A stretch of 64,000 nt of DNA from Tethya wilhelma (GCA_964030475.1 CAXIPT010000001.1:2358449-2422448), one strand, 5' to 3'. Shown: positions 37,849 through 51,546, counted from the stretch's first letter. A program made the numbers and translations. The notes: generated by a model not told the origin, from the letters alone.

Positions 37849-38086
37849 GGAGAGAGAGATCTGCAAGCAGCGAAAGAGAGTTACACTGCATGAATTATAA
37901 TTATAGGATGATATCTATGATGATGCAACTGTAGAAGAACCAGCCCCAACTGATCAGGGACTAACTGCTAAAGCTATTTATGATTATCAAGCTAGTAAGT
38001 AAAAGTAAATTATTATAAAAATGCACAGCTCCAATAATATTATGTTGGTATTCTGTTTAGCTGGAGAGGATGAAATAATTTGTTAA
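34665..38086 (+). CDS. CTTN: Cortactin with truncated C-terminal SH3 domain
   Basis: An actin-filament and Arp2/3-binding protein that stabilises branched actin. Exons: 34665-34751, 34921-34997, 35337-35469, 35541-35651, 35864-35974, 36037-36147, 36425-36535, 36607-36717, 36835-36945, 37029-37095, 37162-37220, 37337-37408, 37603-37815, 37907-37994, 38061-38086. The N-terminal acidic motif has [20 protein letters not shown] with the Arp2/3-binding DDW. Six exons of exactly 111 nt each encode one 37-residue cortactin repeat ([14 protein letters not shown]), flanked by partial repeats. A charged helix and a Pro/Tyr-rich region follow. The SH3 begins normally (AIYDYQATGEDEI) but reaches TAA at 38084-38086 after only about 15 residues; no WW or PANYV part is found. 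Either the gene is truly truncated or the SH3 exon is lost at a rearrangement or misassembly junction beside the next gene. Confidence 0.9.
35011..35058. repeat. (TG)n microsatellite in cortactin intron 2
   Basis: A pure TG run directly after exon 2 of cortactin. It has no coding role. Confidence 0.9.
36158..36226. repeat. (TC)n microsatellite with N gap in a cortactin intron
   Basis: An N at 36158 precedes a long TC run just after the donor of the exon 36037-36147. Sequence may be missing at the gap, but the flanking 111-nt exons are intact. Confidence 0.9.
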
Positions 38087-38210
38087 TAATTCAATTACTA
38101 CCATAACCTTAGGGTTGAGCATGTAGCTTTAGACAATGGTGTTTTTATTGAACAGCTAATAATTATTGATAAAGTTTTGTGTACAATGCTTGTATTTTAT
38201 CTTTTTATAG

Positions 38211-41200
38211 GTTGATCGTGTGCAGATGACATTAAACATAGATGGTCTTCAAATCAGAGTTGAAGTGGAAATATGGGTCAGTGTTGCGTTGTTTTGCTCT
38301 GAATATTATGGCAAGCCTGCACAAGTGAGCCTCATTGGAGTTGAGGATTATTAACAACTGACATTTATATACATTTTCATTCTGCTTCTAATTCACTAGA
38401 AGCTGCAATGCAAAAAGCCTCTAACAGTCTTGTGAACACCAATGGCTAGTTACTTCTTTCCTTCATCCAATCCTTATTCTGTTTACTATTGATGTTCCAC
38501 TCCTTGGTCTAAAATAACAAGCCTGTACCTTACTTGGTAGACACTAGTATAATGCCACTATACTACATACTCCAATTAGAACTATTGCACATCTTCTCAA
38601 GCCACTTAATTATGATGTTCAATGACTGGGTATATGTCAAGTACAATAATTATGTACTGTATAGCAGTGGGAATAAAAATTTGGTCAATTGTCAAAAATC
38701 TTTTGCAGATTTTATTTTGGCCTTAGTGCTTCCAGGAATTCCTTATGTACAAAACAAAATGACTTTTTTTAATATTTGCAGTCCTTACCTATCTGCCAAA
38801 TTTTTGTGTACAGAGTATATATAATGTGTTTTTTGTAAACAATTAAATGTAAAGGAAATTTTTCGTGATGTAGGATTACAGCAAGTGCCAATGGGATCAT
38901 TGCCAATGGGACCATTATTTTGGAGCAATAGTGGTGTACGACATAACTGATGAGGATTCTTTCCATAATGTATGTTATATGCATGAAATTTTTGTTGTAA
39001 TTGCGATCATAGTTTCTGCTGTTGGCAGCTTCACAGAACACAATCATGTCATACATACACACAATATAAAGGCGGGATATTTGATCAGAGAGCTCATGCA
39101 ACATCAATATCAACAGGATCCCGTTTTGTGTATAGTAGGCAATAAAATTGATTTAGAAGAGAAAAGAACAGTTCATCAAGTGAATGCTGAAATGTGAGTC
39201 TCAATTGTTAACATAAGTAGTAACTTATACACGGTATATAAAACTATAATTGGGGCGAGCCTGAGCGAGCCCCATAGGAACGTGGAAACATTGAGAAGCA
39301 ACCGTCACGCCGTTGACCAAACCGGAAATATTAAACTAATTGAACGAACAATTGCAAAAAAATAGAACATCAGGGTGCACATGCGCATTTGTCAAAGATT
39401 TACGGACAAACTTCTATGTATGACCATCTTTAACGACAGAGTCTGCCCTGTAAATGATTGTGATTGTATCATTCCAGAACAGACTCCCCACATGTGCAAC
39501 CATTTCATCACAGAACACACTAATCTACCTCCTGAATGTAACCCAGACTTCTTTGTTGAGTGTATCATCTCTATCTGTGAAGACACTGAACTTTTTCCAA
39601 AACTCATGCATTTGCGTCAATCATTCAAATTCAATGTTCATTTTCATTTTTAAAACCACACGTTCTTACATGTCCTTGTCCTGGTTTTATGTTTGTTATG
39701 TACTGTACATTTTCACTCACATGCCAAGCTATAGTTTGTTGTTTTTTTTGTAGGAGTCATGTGTCTCTTTCCCTTCCATTGGGGCAAATATTATTAAACA
39801 TAAACTTAAAACTTAAACGGTATTTATATACAGTTTACACGAAAAGGACAACATGTGATTGAAATTTTGTGAAACGAGTCTCGAGGCTGTGTAGCTAGAG
39901 TCTGAGCTGTGCACTAGAAAATGGGCTGTGGATGCACAGAAAACTACAGAGCGAGTTTGGCAATTTGGTTTCTGATTTATAAATATTGGATAAAGGGTCT
40001 GGTGCCCAGACTAAGCAGTGACCAAGCCTAGTCACAGCCTGACAAATCATGAGTTTGCTAATTCAGTTTGAATTCTCTGACTCTCAGCCAGCTAGCGATG
40101 ATCACAGTTTGCTCAGGCTCGCCCCACGATGTTTCTATCTAACTACGTAGTTATTATTATTATTTATGTTTAACTACATACAGGTGTGCAAAAGCTTATA
40201 ATGCTATACACCAATCTGTTTCAGCCGAACAGGATATTGGAATTGATCACCTATTTTCAGATATGATTGATAGTAAGTAAGGCTAATGTATAAAATTTAA
40301 CAGATAACAAACCATTCATGAAAAAAATTTGATTATTATGTCGTTTTTCTTCCCCTGCATGGGCATGCATACTTGTACCCTAGTTTAATTCTTTTGTGCA
40401 GATTCACTTGCTAATTATAGTACTAGTAATTGTTAATGAGAGCAACAACAGCTGCAATACCTATAGTAGATGATGCATATTTTCAGCAAAATACCCCAAT
40501 TGTGAAAAATTTGCTGTCATTATATTTCACAGTCCAAGCACCGTTTAAGATCATAGATAATGAAACCTAGCCTCGTGAACCAGTCCCTCCCCGCTATGCT
40601 TATAAGCGCTAAGCATAGCGGGGAGGGACTGGTTCACGAGGCTAAATGAAACCTGAATAGAGTGCAAATTTCAAAATATTTAGAATTATTAGATTAGAAT
40701 TAGAATTTAGAATTATATGATTATTTCATAGTCCAGGCACCATTGCCTGATAATGTGAATAAAGTGACTCATCAATATTATCTTATAATGTATGTCATTA
40801 ATTATTGTGAATATTGGAATGCATGAATATAATGTTAATGATGCATACCCACAGCTAACTAATGGCCAGTGAAACTTACAAAGAGCTAGCTGTGCCTGGG
40901 TCAATAGATTGTCACCATGCATATGATTGATTTCTCCTACAATTCCATATGTTTATATAGGAATACTTCGTGAAAAGTTGTTGAAGACAGTTCGCAAACC
41001 CCTAACTCAAATCAGTCCATCTAGTAGACAAACTGGAGAAAAAAGTAAACCAGTTACAAATGTATTAATAACAATTATGTTGAATATAATTAATAATATT
41101 GTTTCTTAGATGTTGACAAAAGTTTATTTGAAGAGGCGATGCAAAGTGGGTATGTGCTCTGCAACCTGACCATTCTACTCCTAATTGGTGTGGCAGGATC

Positions 41201-43709
41201 GGGGAAGACATGTTTCTCAGAGGTTGTCCTGGGCAAGCCTCCTCCAGCAGTAAGACAGAGTACCCCTCTGGCCAAGGCTGCTATTCGTGCTGTATCCACC
41301 TCAAGAGCTACCATATCAGGCAAGGAGGCATCCTGGCAAGTGGTTTCATCAGCTGGGCTCCAGAGCATGCTTGCTAATGTCATCAAGAGTAAAACAGCAC
41401 TCCATTTGCCTGTCACACCAATGTCCCACAATGCAAAAGCTTTTGTAAAACTTCGTAAAATGTTCAGAAAACCAATATCCAAAGTTACAGATTCATCCGA
41501 CAGTGGGAGTAGTGCACAAAACCTTGCCACTGAGTCTAAGCCTTCCCTTAAAAAGCTTGCCCAATCATCACCTGTTCAGAATGTGATAACTCACATGTCA
41601 AAAACCAAGCCTGAAACCCAGGAGATGTTTAGTGAAGACTGGGTGTATCTCATCGACAGCGGTGGCCAGCCCCAGTTTCACGAACTGATACCTACTTTCA
41701 TGCACCATGTGTCAGGAGCTGCTCTTTTCATCAAGTTGAATGAAGACCTCTCCAACCATCCGGTTATAGGTTACTATGAAAGTGGAGGGCTTTGTGGTAC
41801 AGCCTACTCCTCTTCTCTCACTCATGAGCAGACCATCAAGAATTGCCTTCAAATGATGCAGTCACGACTGAACATCTCTGGTGACAATGATTGTCCTACA
41901 TTGTTTTTCATTGGCACCCACAAAGATCTTGAACCATCTAGCCGTGAATCCATCGATAGCAAGGATGAGAAAATTCTTGACATGCTGAAATCAGTGGAAG
42001 GCCTCAAAGAGCATGTGGTCTTCAACCGTATTGCAAGGCCTAAACGGTTGATGTATGTTTTGAATACTAGAAATCCCGATGCCCAAGATCTAGAGACAGT
42101 TGACAAATTTCGTCAGGCTGTCGTGAAAGGGTGCAAGAAGATTGAGATGAAGATCCCTCTTAGCTGGTTCATCTTGGAGCAACTACTACAAGAGCTAGCT
42201 AAAAAGAAGTCACAGTTAGTTTTGAGCTTTGATGAATGCCTTGAAGTTGCTCATAATCTTGAGATGGATAAAAGCCGTCTCTTAGCTGCTCTCGACTACT
42301 TTGTACGCCTCAACCTCTTCAAGTTTTTTCCAAAAGTCCTTCCAAATGTTGTGTTCACATCCTCACAAGTCCTTCTTGATAAGATCAGTGAACTTGTAGC
42401 CTATAGTCACTATCTCAGTGGTGCATCTGGTACTCAACCATCATCATTTCAATCTGGAGAGGATAGCAACTCTCTGCGTTTTGGTGACCATGCTATTGTG
42501 AACCTCTCATTTCTGAAACAGTTCAGTGCTCATTATCGTGACAACCTGTTCACTCCTCAAGAGCTCTTGGATGTCCTCTCTAACCAGCTTGTTTTTGCTC
42601 CATTCACTGGAGAGGATTTTTTCATGCCTTGCGTCCTTCCACAGCTCTCACTGGATAAGGTTTCTTCCTATCGTCTTCCTTCCAGCTCACCAGTTGCTCC
42701 AATTCTCATCCATTATGCTGGAGGCCTTTTTTCCACAGGTCTTTTCAGTGGTCTAGTAGCTTTCCTTCAAGATCGATCTCCCTGGAAGGTAGCTGAAAGG
42801 AACAATGAGCCAATTTGCCTGTACAAGAACTGTGTCATGTTCAGACACATTGATTTCCCCATCACACTTACCCTCATCTACTCTTATGAGTTTATCGAGA
42901 TTCACATCCAGGTTCAGCAAGGTTTTCCCGATCCTTACATCAATGTTCGCACGACACTTTTTCTTGGGTTGGACCGAGCTGCTAGAATCCAAGGATGCAC
43001 AAATCTAAACCCAAAAGTTGGCTTTTTTTGTCCTTGTGGCCACAATTCTTCTCATCTTGCCACTGTTAGTGACGATGGGAGGTGGTGGTTTTGTAGCATT
43101 GATGATACACGTAGCGGACAGCTTACAGTGGAATACACCATATGGCTCTCGGATTACTGTGACCATCAAGTTTCCCCATCTGGTGAGTATAGATCTTCGA
43201 TCATTCATGGGTGCAGCATGCAATCTAAGACTTTTGTAAACCGCTTTAAAACTTGATTAACATATTTTTTATCTTTGTTGTATATAGCTATTAAGAAGCC
43301 AAGCAAAGAAGCCTCTACCACAGAACCTCTCAATGAATCGTCCCTTCACGAGGACAATCAGCCTCGAAGCAGTACAGCTACAATACACATAGAGGACAAA
43401 CCTACACTCAAACAGTTGCAAGTATTGGCCAGCCGTGATGGAAAGAGAGTGCGAGTGATGGACAGTGTAGCTGCAAAATGGGAACATTTAGCAATAGCAT
43501 TAGGATTTGAAGCAACTGATATGGATCGTATTAAGAGAAACAATATTCAGGATGTGGATGGTGCTTGCCGAGAGATCCTAACAAGATGGCTGAATGGAGA
43601 GAGTGAATGTGACTTGCCAATCACATGGAGTACTCTCATTCAGAGTCTGATTGATGCTGGGTTTGTTAGTGTTGCTGAAGATATTCAAGAAGTACTTAAT
43701 CTACACTGA
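38211..43709 (+). CDS. Rab21-derived / Roc-COR-like / death-domain fusion, copy A (first exon missing)
   Basis: Exons: 38211-38276, 38874-38969, 39072-39193, 40194-40272, 40961-41044, 41110-43182, 43288-43709. The first five match Rab21 exons 2-6 of the gene at 49534 in order and phase. The P-loop exon is absent, since the region directly upstream is cortactin. The DTAGQE segment is replaced by CQWDHCQWDH made by a 15-bp tandem duplication; NKID (G4) is kept. The tail exon (ILREKLLKTV) splices in phase to a 2.07-kb exon with a Roc-like GTPase: G1 GVAGSGKT (41187-41210), G3 DSGGQP (41655-41672), G4 GTHKD (41913-41927). A COR-like region and a CPCGH ... WWFC possible metal-binding segment follow. 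The last exon holds a death domain (WEHLAIALGF ... W ... LIQSLIDAG). The start codon is unclear: translation could begin at an internal Met or in a lost exon, so this may be a partial gene. The acceptor AAAG at 39071 is weak. Confidence 0.75.
39251..40126. mobile_element. Candidate insertion with 16-bp inverted termini in copy A intron
   Basis: The ends read tggggcgagcctgagc and gctcaggctcgcccca, perfectly complementary over 16 bp and 876 bp apart, inside the intron between exons 39072-39193 and 40194-40272. Copy B has only about 77 bp at this intron, so the segment was probably inserted in A. A 92-codon open frame inside (39375-39653) with several Cys/His residues has no recognised similarity. 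I see no clear target-site duplication. Confidence 0.55.
40569..40643. mobile_element. Small foldback element with 10-bp target-site duplication
   Basis: Perfect arms of about 33 bp (agcctcgtgaaccagtccct ... agggactggttcacgaggct) surround a short loop. The flanks carry the direct repeat AATGAAACCT (40559-40568 and 40645-40654), the footprint expected of a transposition event. It is intronic, in copy A of the fusion gene. Confidence 0.8.
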
Positions 43710-44089
43710 TTCGGCATGTCAATTTTAACATTTAGACCTAGAGTATAGCTCATCACAGTCCATGGAGCAGCCCATATGAGATTTCTGAACAATTGTGCAT
43801 AATTATTGTGTTTCAGTCAAAAAAAGAAAAAAGAACCATACTGTCGTTTTGCTATCTTTATTATTATATACTTGAATGTTTATGGTTCCAGGATTTTCTT
43901 ACGTCCCCTGCATAGCTATAGGTACTAGCATAGTGCTAGTGATATTAGCTGAGCATGTCCCAATTATGCGTAAATTGTTTTGGGCACTTTCCACTGCACT
44001 TTATAATTAGTGCTTTAGTGGGTGTGTCCATCCGAGTCTGACAGGTCAGCAAATTATTAAGTCAGACTACATCTTTGAGGCCATTTAAT
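43710..44089. other. Intergenic region between fusion copies A and B
   Basis: 380 bp holding the 3' UTR of copy A and the promoter of copy B. It shares a short ccaattatgcgta-like block with the region before Rab21 (around 49345-49360), consistent with tandem duplication. No gene was seen. Confidence 0.45.
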
Positions 44090-47000
44090 ATGGCATCACT
44101 TGGAGATGTCACGAATGTCAGGGTGGTCTTACTAGGAGATCCTGGAGTAGGCAAGACTTCTATTGTGCTCAGATACGTAGAGGACTTATTTTATGACAGG
44201 GTTCCACTACTCTCAGAAGAAGTAAGTTCACCCCCCACCCCGAAATTATTTATATAGCTAAAGTACACCTTGGATAGATATGTATGAGAGTATGCAAAAT
44301 ATTCTTGCTTATAGCTCCACTCAAAATTGACGACCCTTAACTTTGTTCTAAATACAATTAACTACTTGAGAACAAAGCAATACAAAAGGAAAAGGCATGT
44401 TTGGTAAATTTGATGTAAAGGGAAGTTAGAACACATTCTGTCGCATTCTGTCTATGTTCTGTTATTAAATCAAATTTCTGCTTCTAGGAGTAAGTTAGAG
44501 CATGTTTTCACAGTTTGCCAAACATTCCCACAGCACCATTACTATGACTACCACTTACTACCGTCTGGTTTGAGAATGAGGCGGCAATCTCAAACCAGAT
44601 GAACTTTAACGTTCATCACTCTTCTCAGATGTTGCCTCACTTTGCTCAGAATTATATTACTAGTGGTACACTTAAGTTAAGCTAGCTTCAGATACAAAAA
44701 TATATCTGAATTACGAGTGTTTACTGGGAAAGTGACTGTTCGTAACCATGGTAAAGAGTTTTGACTCCCAAAGTCAGCCTGCTCCAATGACCATGGCCGT
44801 AGCCCTCAATGTGTGAAGAGGATTATGGTAGTCATTTAGTTTGTCTCTCTGTTTGTCCGATCGAAATCTTGGAATGGTATCTACATTCATATAGTACAAT
44901 AACTGGTATGTTGCAACAATTGTTGCATATATAAACCTTATGCATTATGGTCAGTATGCATGCATATAATATTAATGCTAGTAGAATGTAACGAAGGTTG
45001 TGCACCATTAATTTAAGTGCCTTTTTTGTTTTATCTTTCTATAGACCTACCATGCGCAGAGGACAGTGAACATTGATGATCACGAAATCATAGTCAAGGT
45101 GGAAATCTGGGTCAGTATTGCAGATGTTTGCTTCTGGCTTCCTAGTAGTATTGAACTAGGCCATGCCTCTCTACAATTTGTAAGGGCATGCTCTGCCTTT
45201 AGCCTCGTTCCCAGGCCTTCCCCGGTGCGTATTTTGTATTTCACGAGTTGCAGAGTTAAGTGCATATTTTTGGGGGGGGAGGCCTGGGTATGAGGCTACT
45301 CTGCCTGACCTGCCTAAGGCCTTGTACTCTTGTACAACCATTTGAAGTACTAGCCACAACATTCATCATTAATTTTGATTTGTGATATATTTATAGGATT
45401 TATACTGTGGGCATGAACGTTTTCGTGAGATAGATAATGATCCTATTTTCCGTGCCTGCCAAGGAGTAGACATTGTTGGAGCTATAATGGTGTACGACAT
45501 AACGGATGTGGATTCACTTTTTAATGTATGTATGATGGTATTGTGAATGTAATCTCTGTTGTGTCGAGGTTACTTTGTGTGTTTATTGCAGTTGACAACA
45601 GTATTACATTTCTAACCCACATACACACAATATAGCTGCCTGGTTATAGCATTGAACTTGATAGATATTTGTGGGATAGGAGTGTTCTGTCTATAGTAGG
45701 AAATAAAATTGATTTGGAGAACAGAACAATTCTTCAAGAAGATGCTGAAAGGTAAGTCTCAATGGATTTTTTTAATGGTCGATAAATAGAAAGATGGAAC
45801 ATCAAGTAAACGTACTCTTTAACCATAGATTTGCAGAGTCTTATGATGCTGTGCACCATCTCGTCTCAGCAAAAGTGGGTACTGGAATTGATCATCTCTT
45901 TTTGGATATGATTCATAGTAAGGTTAATATACTGTGTTGTGATTCAATTTCAAAGGACTTCAGATTTTACAGATAACAAGCCATTTACAAAAATTGTTCA
46001 GAAAACATATGTTGCATTCCTGTGTATCTGCATGCAAATATTTTTACGTGACGCAACAGAAAATATATTGTGAGCCAACCTTTTGTGTAGTATGGCTTGC
46101 TACACTCACTGGCTTTCTTCCCAGGCTCTCCCCTTTGACCTTTCACTCATGGAAGGGAAGGAGAGAGCCTGTTCAGAAATATCACATGCATGACATCAGG
46201 TATAGATAAGTCCTTTGACCTCTATCTCATTGATGCCATTTACTTTCCATTCTAATGAGAGCAATGTTAGTTTAGACTCTCTACAGCTTACAGAGGTCAA
46301 GAAAATGTCTACCTTTGTGTGGTGTATGTAAATTTAGATTATGGTACCATGCATGCATGAGTATGATATTCCCACTGGCCTGGTGGGGGGTTTTATTGAA
46401 TTGGAAATCAGGTTACATGCTGTGCAATGTTGAACTACATAGGAATACTTCGTGCAAAGTCGGAGAGACGGATGGAAGTCGATATACCCATAACTCTATC
46501 CAATGGAAAAAAGGGAAAAAAAGGTAAGCCAATTTTTCCCCATTTATAATATTCATTGTTGTAGATGAAGTAATTAATTTTTCATCAAATTGAAAAAAAG
46601 GTACAAGCATATATTATACCAATGTTTTATTATTGCCATTTGTATTCAGATGTTGACAAAAGTTTATTTGAAGAGGCGATGCAAAGTGGGTATGTTCTCT
46701 GCAACCTGACCATTCTACTCCTCATTGGTGTGGCAGGATCAGGGAAGACCTGTTTCTCAGAGGTTGTCCTGGGCAAGCCTCCTCCAGCAGTAAGACAGAG
46801 TACCCCTCTGGCCAAGGCTGCTATTCGTGCTGTATCCACCTCAAAAGCAACTGTATCAGACGAGGGAACATCCTGGCAAATGGTTTCATCAGCTGGGCTC
46901 CAGAGCATGCTTGCTAATGTCATCAAGAGTAAAACTGCACTCCATTTGCCTGCCACACCAATGTCCCATAATGTAAAAGTGTTTGCAAAGGTCCGTAAAA

Positions 47001-49245
47001 TGTTCAGAAAACCAATATCCAAAGTTACAGATTCATCTGACAGTGGGAGTAGTATACAAAACCTTGCCACTAAGTCTAAGCCTTCCCTTAAAAAGCTTGT
47101 CCGATCATCACCTGTTCAGAATGTGATGACTCACATGTCAAAAACCAAGTCCGCAACACAGGAGATGTTCAGTGAAGACTGGGTGTATCTCATCGACAGT
47201 GGTGGCCAGCCGCAGTTTCACGAGCTGATACCTACTTTCATGCACCATGTGTCAGGAGCTGCTCTTTTCATCAAATTGAATGAAGACCTCTCCAACCATC
47301 CAGTTATAGGTTACTATGAAAGTGGAGGGCTTTGTGGTACAGCCTACTCCTCTTCTCTCACTCACGAGCAAACCATCAAGAATTGCCTTCAGATGATGCA
47401 GTCACGACTGAACATCTCTGGTGACAATGATTGTCCTACATTGTTTTTCATTGGCACCCACAAAGATCTTGAATCATCTAGCCATGAATCCATGGATAGC
47501 AAGGATGAGAAAATTCTTGACATGTTGAAATCAGTGGAAGGCCTCAAAGAGCATGTGGTCTTCAACCGTGTTGCAAAGCCTAAACGGTTGATGTATGTTT
47601 TGAATACTAGAAATCCCGATGCGCAAGATCTAGAGACAGTTGACAAATTTCGTCAGGCTGTCGTGAAAGGGTGCAAGAAGATTGAGATGAAGATCCCTCT
47701 TAGCTGGTTCATCTTGGAGCAACTACTACAAGAGCTAGCTAAAAAGAAGTCACAGTTAGTTTTGAGCTTTGATGAATGCCTTGAAGTAGCTCGTGATCTT
47801 GAGATGGATAAACCTCATCTCTTAGCTGCTCTTGACTACTTTGTACGCCTCAACCTCTTTAAGTTCTTTCCCAAAGTCCTTCCAAATGTGGTGTTCACGT
47901 CCTCACAAGTTCTCCTTGATAAGATCAGTGAACTTGTAGCCTACAGTCACTATCTCAGTGGTGCATCTGGTACTCAACCATCATCATTTCAATCTGGAGA
48001 GGATAGCAGCTCTTTGCGTTTTGGTGACCATGCTATTGTGAACCTCTCATTTCTGAAACAGTTCAGTGCTCATTATCGTGACAACCTGTTCACTCCTCAA
48101 GAGCTCTTGGATGTCCTCTCTAACCAGCTTGTTTTTGCTCCATTCACTGGAGAGGATTTCTTTATGCCTTGCGTCCTTCCACATCTCTCAGTGGATAAGG
48201 TTTCTTCCTATCGTCTTCCTTCCAGCTCACCAGTTGCTCCAATTCTCATCCATTATGCTGGAGGCCTTTTTTCCACTGGTCTTTTCAGTGGTCTAGTAGC
48301 TTTCCTCCAAGATCGATCTCCCTGGAAGGTAGCTGAAAGGAACAATGAGCCAATTTGCCTGTACAAGAACTGTGTCATGTTCAGACACATCGATTTCCCC
48401 ATCACACTTACCCTCATCTACTCTTATGAGTTTATCGAGATTCACACCCAAGTTCGGCAAGGTTTTCCTGATCCTTACATCAATGTTCGTACTACACTTT
48501 TTCTTGGCTTGGACAGAGCTGCTAGAATCCAAGGATGCACAAATCTAAACCCAAAAGTGGGTTTTATTTGTCCTTGTGGCCACAATTCTTCTCATCTTGC
48601 CACTGTTAGTGACGATGGGAGGTGGTGGTTTTGTAGCATTGATGATACACGCTGTGGACAGCTTACAGTGGAATACACCATATGGCTCTCGGATTACTGT
48701 GACCATCAAGTTTCCCCATCTGGTGAGTATCTTTGCATGCATGATCATCCATGGAGACAGTTTTTTTGTGTATCGTGCACCATACAGCTGACTTGTTTTT
48801 ATTTTTTTGTTGTTGTATAGCTAAGAAGCCAAGCAAAGAAGGCTCTACAACAGTAGCAGCAGAGGTAATCAATGGATTGTCCATTCATGAAGATGGTCAG
48901 CCTCTAAGCAGTGCAGTTACAATAAATTTAGAAGACAAACCCACACTCAAACAGTTGCAAGTGTTGACCAGTCGTGATGGTGGAAAGAGAGTGCGAGTGA
49001 TGGACAGTATAGCTGCAAAGTGGGAGCATTTAGCAATAGCATTAGGATTTGAAGAAACTGATATCGACACAGTTCAGAGGGACTACGTCCGAGATGCAGG
49101 GAGTGCCTGCAGGAAAATCTTATCAAAGTGGCTGAATGGAGAGAGTGAATGTGACTTGCCAATCACATGGAGCACTCTCATTCAGAGTCTGATTGATGCT
49201 GGGTTTGTTAGTGTTGCTGAAGATCTTCAAGAAGTACTTAATTAA
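44090..49245 (+). CDS. Rab21-derived / Roc-COR-like / death-domain fusion, copy B (complete)
   Basis: A predicted protein of about 1,000 residues with two GTPase domains. Exons: 44090-44221, 45045-45110, 45397-45525, 45636-45751, 45829-45917, 46443-46523, 46650-48722, 48821-49245. Exon 1 encodes MASLGDVTNVRVVLLGDPGV then GKTS, an intact P-loop like Rab21. Switch II is degenerate (DLYCGHERF in place of DTAGQERF: the catalytic Gln is replaced by His with one inserted residue); NKID and the SAK motif (LVSAKVGTG) remain. The prenylated CXC tail is gone: the tail exon (ILRAKSERRM, Lys-rich end) joins in phase to a Roc-like domain (G1 GVAGSGKT at 46727, DSGGQP, GTHKD), then COR-like winged-helix regions, a CPCGH/WWFC segment and a death domain. 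Exon 7 is nearly identical to that of copy A. Likely cytosolic; function unknown. The complete exon chain argues that copy B is the functional reference for this architecture. Confidence 0.8.
45201..45297. mobile_element. MITE-like element, agcctcgttcccaggcct family
   Basis: Termini agcctcgttcccaggcct and aggcctgggtatgaggct are inverted repeats of about 18 bp with two mismatches, extending into a C-rich/G-rich pair. About 97 bp long, in an intron of copy B. A related element lies at 62193-62269. Confidence 0.65.
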
Positions 49246-49533
49246 TGTTCCCTAATTTCTGTTGTTTGATTCAGCTCATTGTTAAACTTTTCTAATGTCA
49301 ATCATACCAGATGATAGTGCATGCGCGGAACTTGCGCGTATTGTGTTCCAATTATACGTACAAGTGTGTTTCCAGAAAAAAATTAAAATGTGTAGTGATG
49401 TAATAGAGGAGTCACATGATACAAGGTTTCAATGAAGAAGAGTTCAGAAGTGTAGTGGTGTTCTCCTAACTGCAGCAAATACACTAAGTGTAGCGTCATT
49501 CCTTAGCACTAGGTTTCCTCCCAAGGAAGGATA
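49246..49533. promoter_or_regulatory. Short intergenic region upstream of Rab21
   Basis: 288 bp between the stop codon of fusion copy B and the Rab21 start, so it must hold the 3' end of one and the promoter of the other. No further feature was recognised. Confidence 0.4.
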
Positions 49534-51306
<1,773 letters not shown>

Positions 51307-51546
51307 CAGTACAGTTTTGATCATTGTATTATTATATTATCAGGAGAGGGGCTGGAAGAGAGTTTTGCAAATTTCTTTTTACATGACTTGTATTAATTAT
51401 AGCACAATTTGCCATTATACCCACACAAACATACACACACACACATCATATATGCATACTTTTTGTGTGATTAAAATGTTTTGTTGAGTGAAAAATAGAG
51501 TGATGATGATGGTCTGATGGTGGATATGATTTAGGGGGGGAAAAAT
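51307..51546. other. Convergent 3' ends of Rab21 and the beta-helix receptor
   Basis: Holds the 3' UTRs of the two convergent genes and a short CA-rich run near 51430. No other feature was seen. Confidence 0.45.

Noticed and set aside
37907..38276. Direct fusion of cortactin's last complete exon to the Rab-Roc-death gene
   Set aside because: The phase-1 donor at 37994 joined to the phase-0 acceptor at 38211 gives AGT TGA, an immediate stop. Only an exon-skipped form remains possible.
44555..44605. tctggtttgag...ctcaaaccaga inverted repeat
   Set aside because: Only 11-bp arms with a 14-bp loop in a long AT-rich intron; no flanking duplication, so chance or a decayed fragment.
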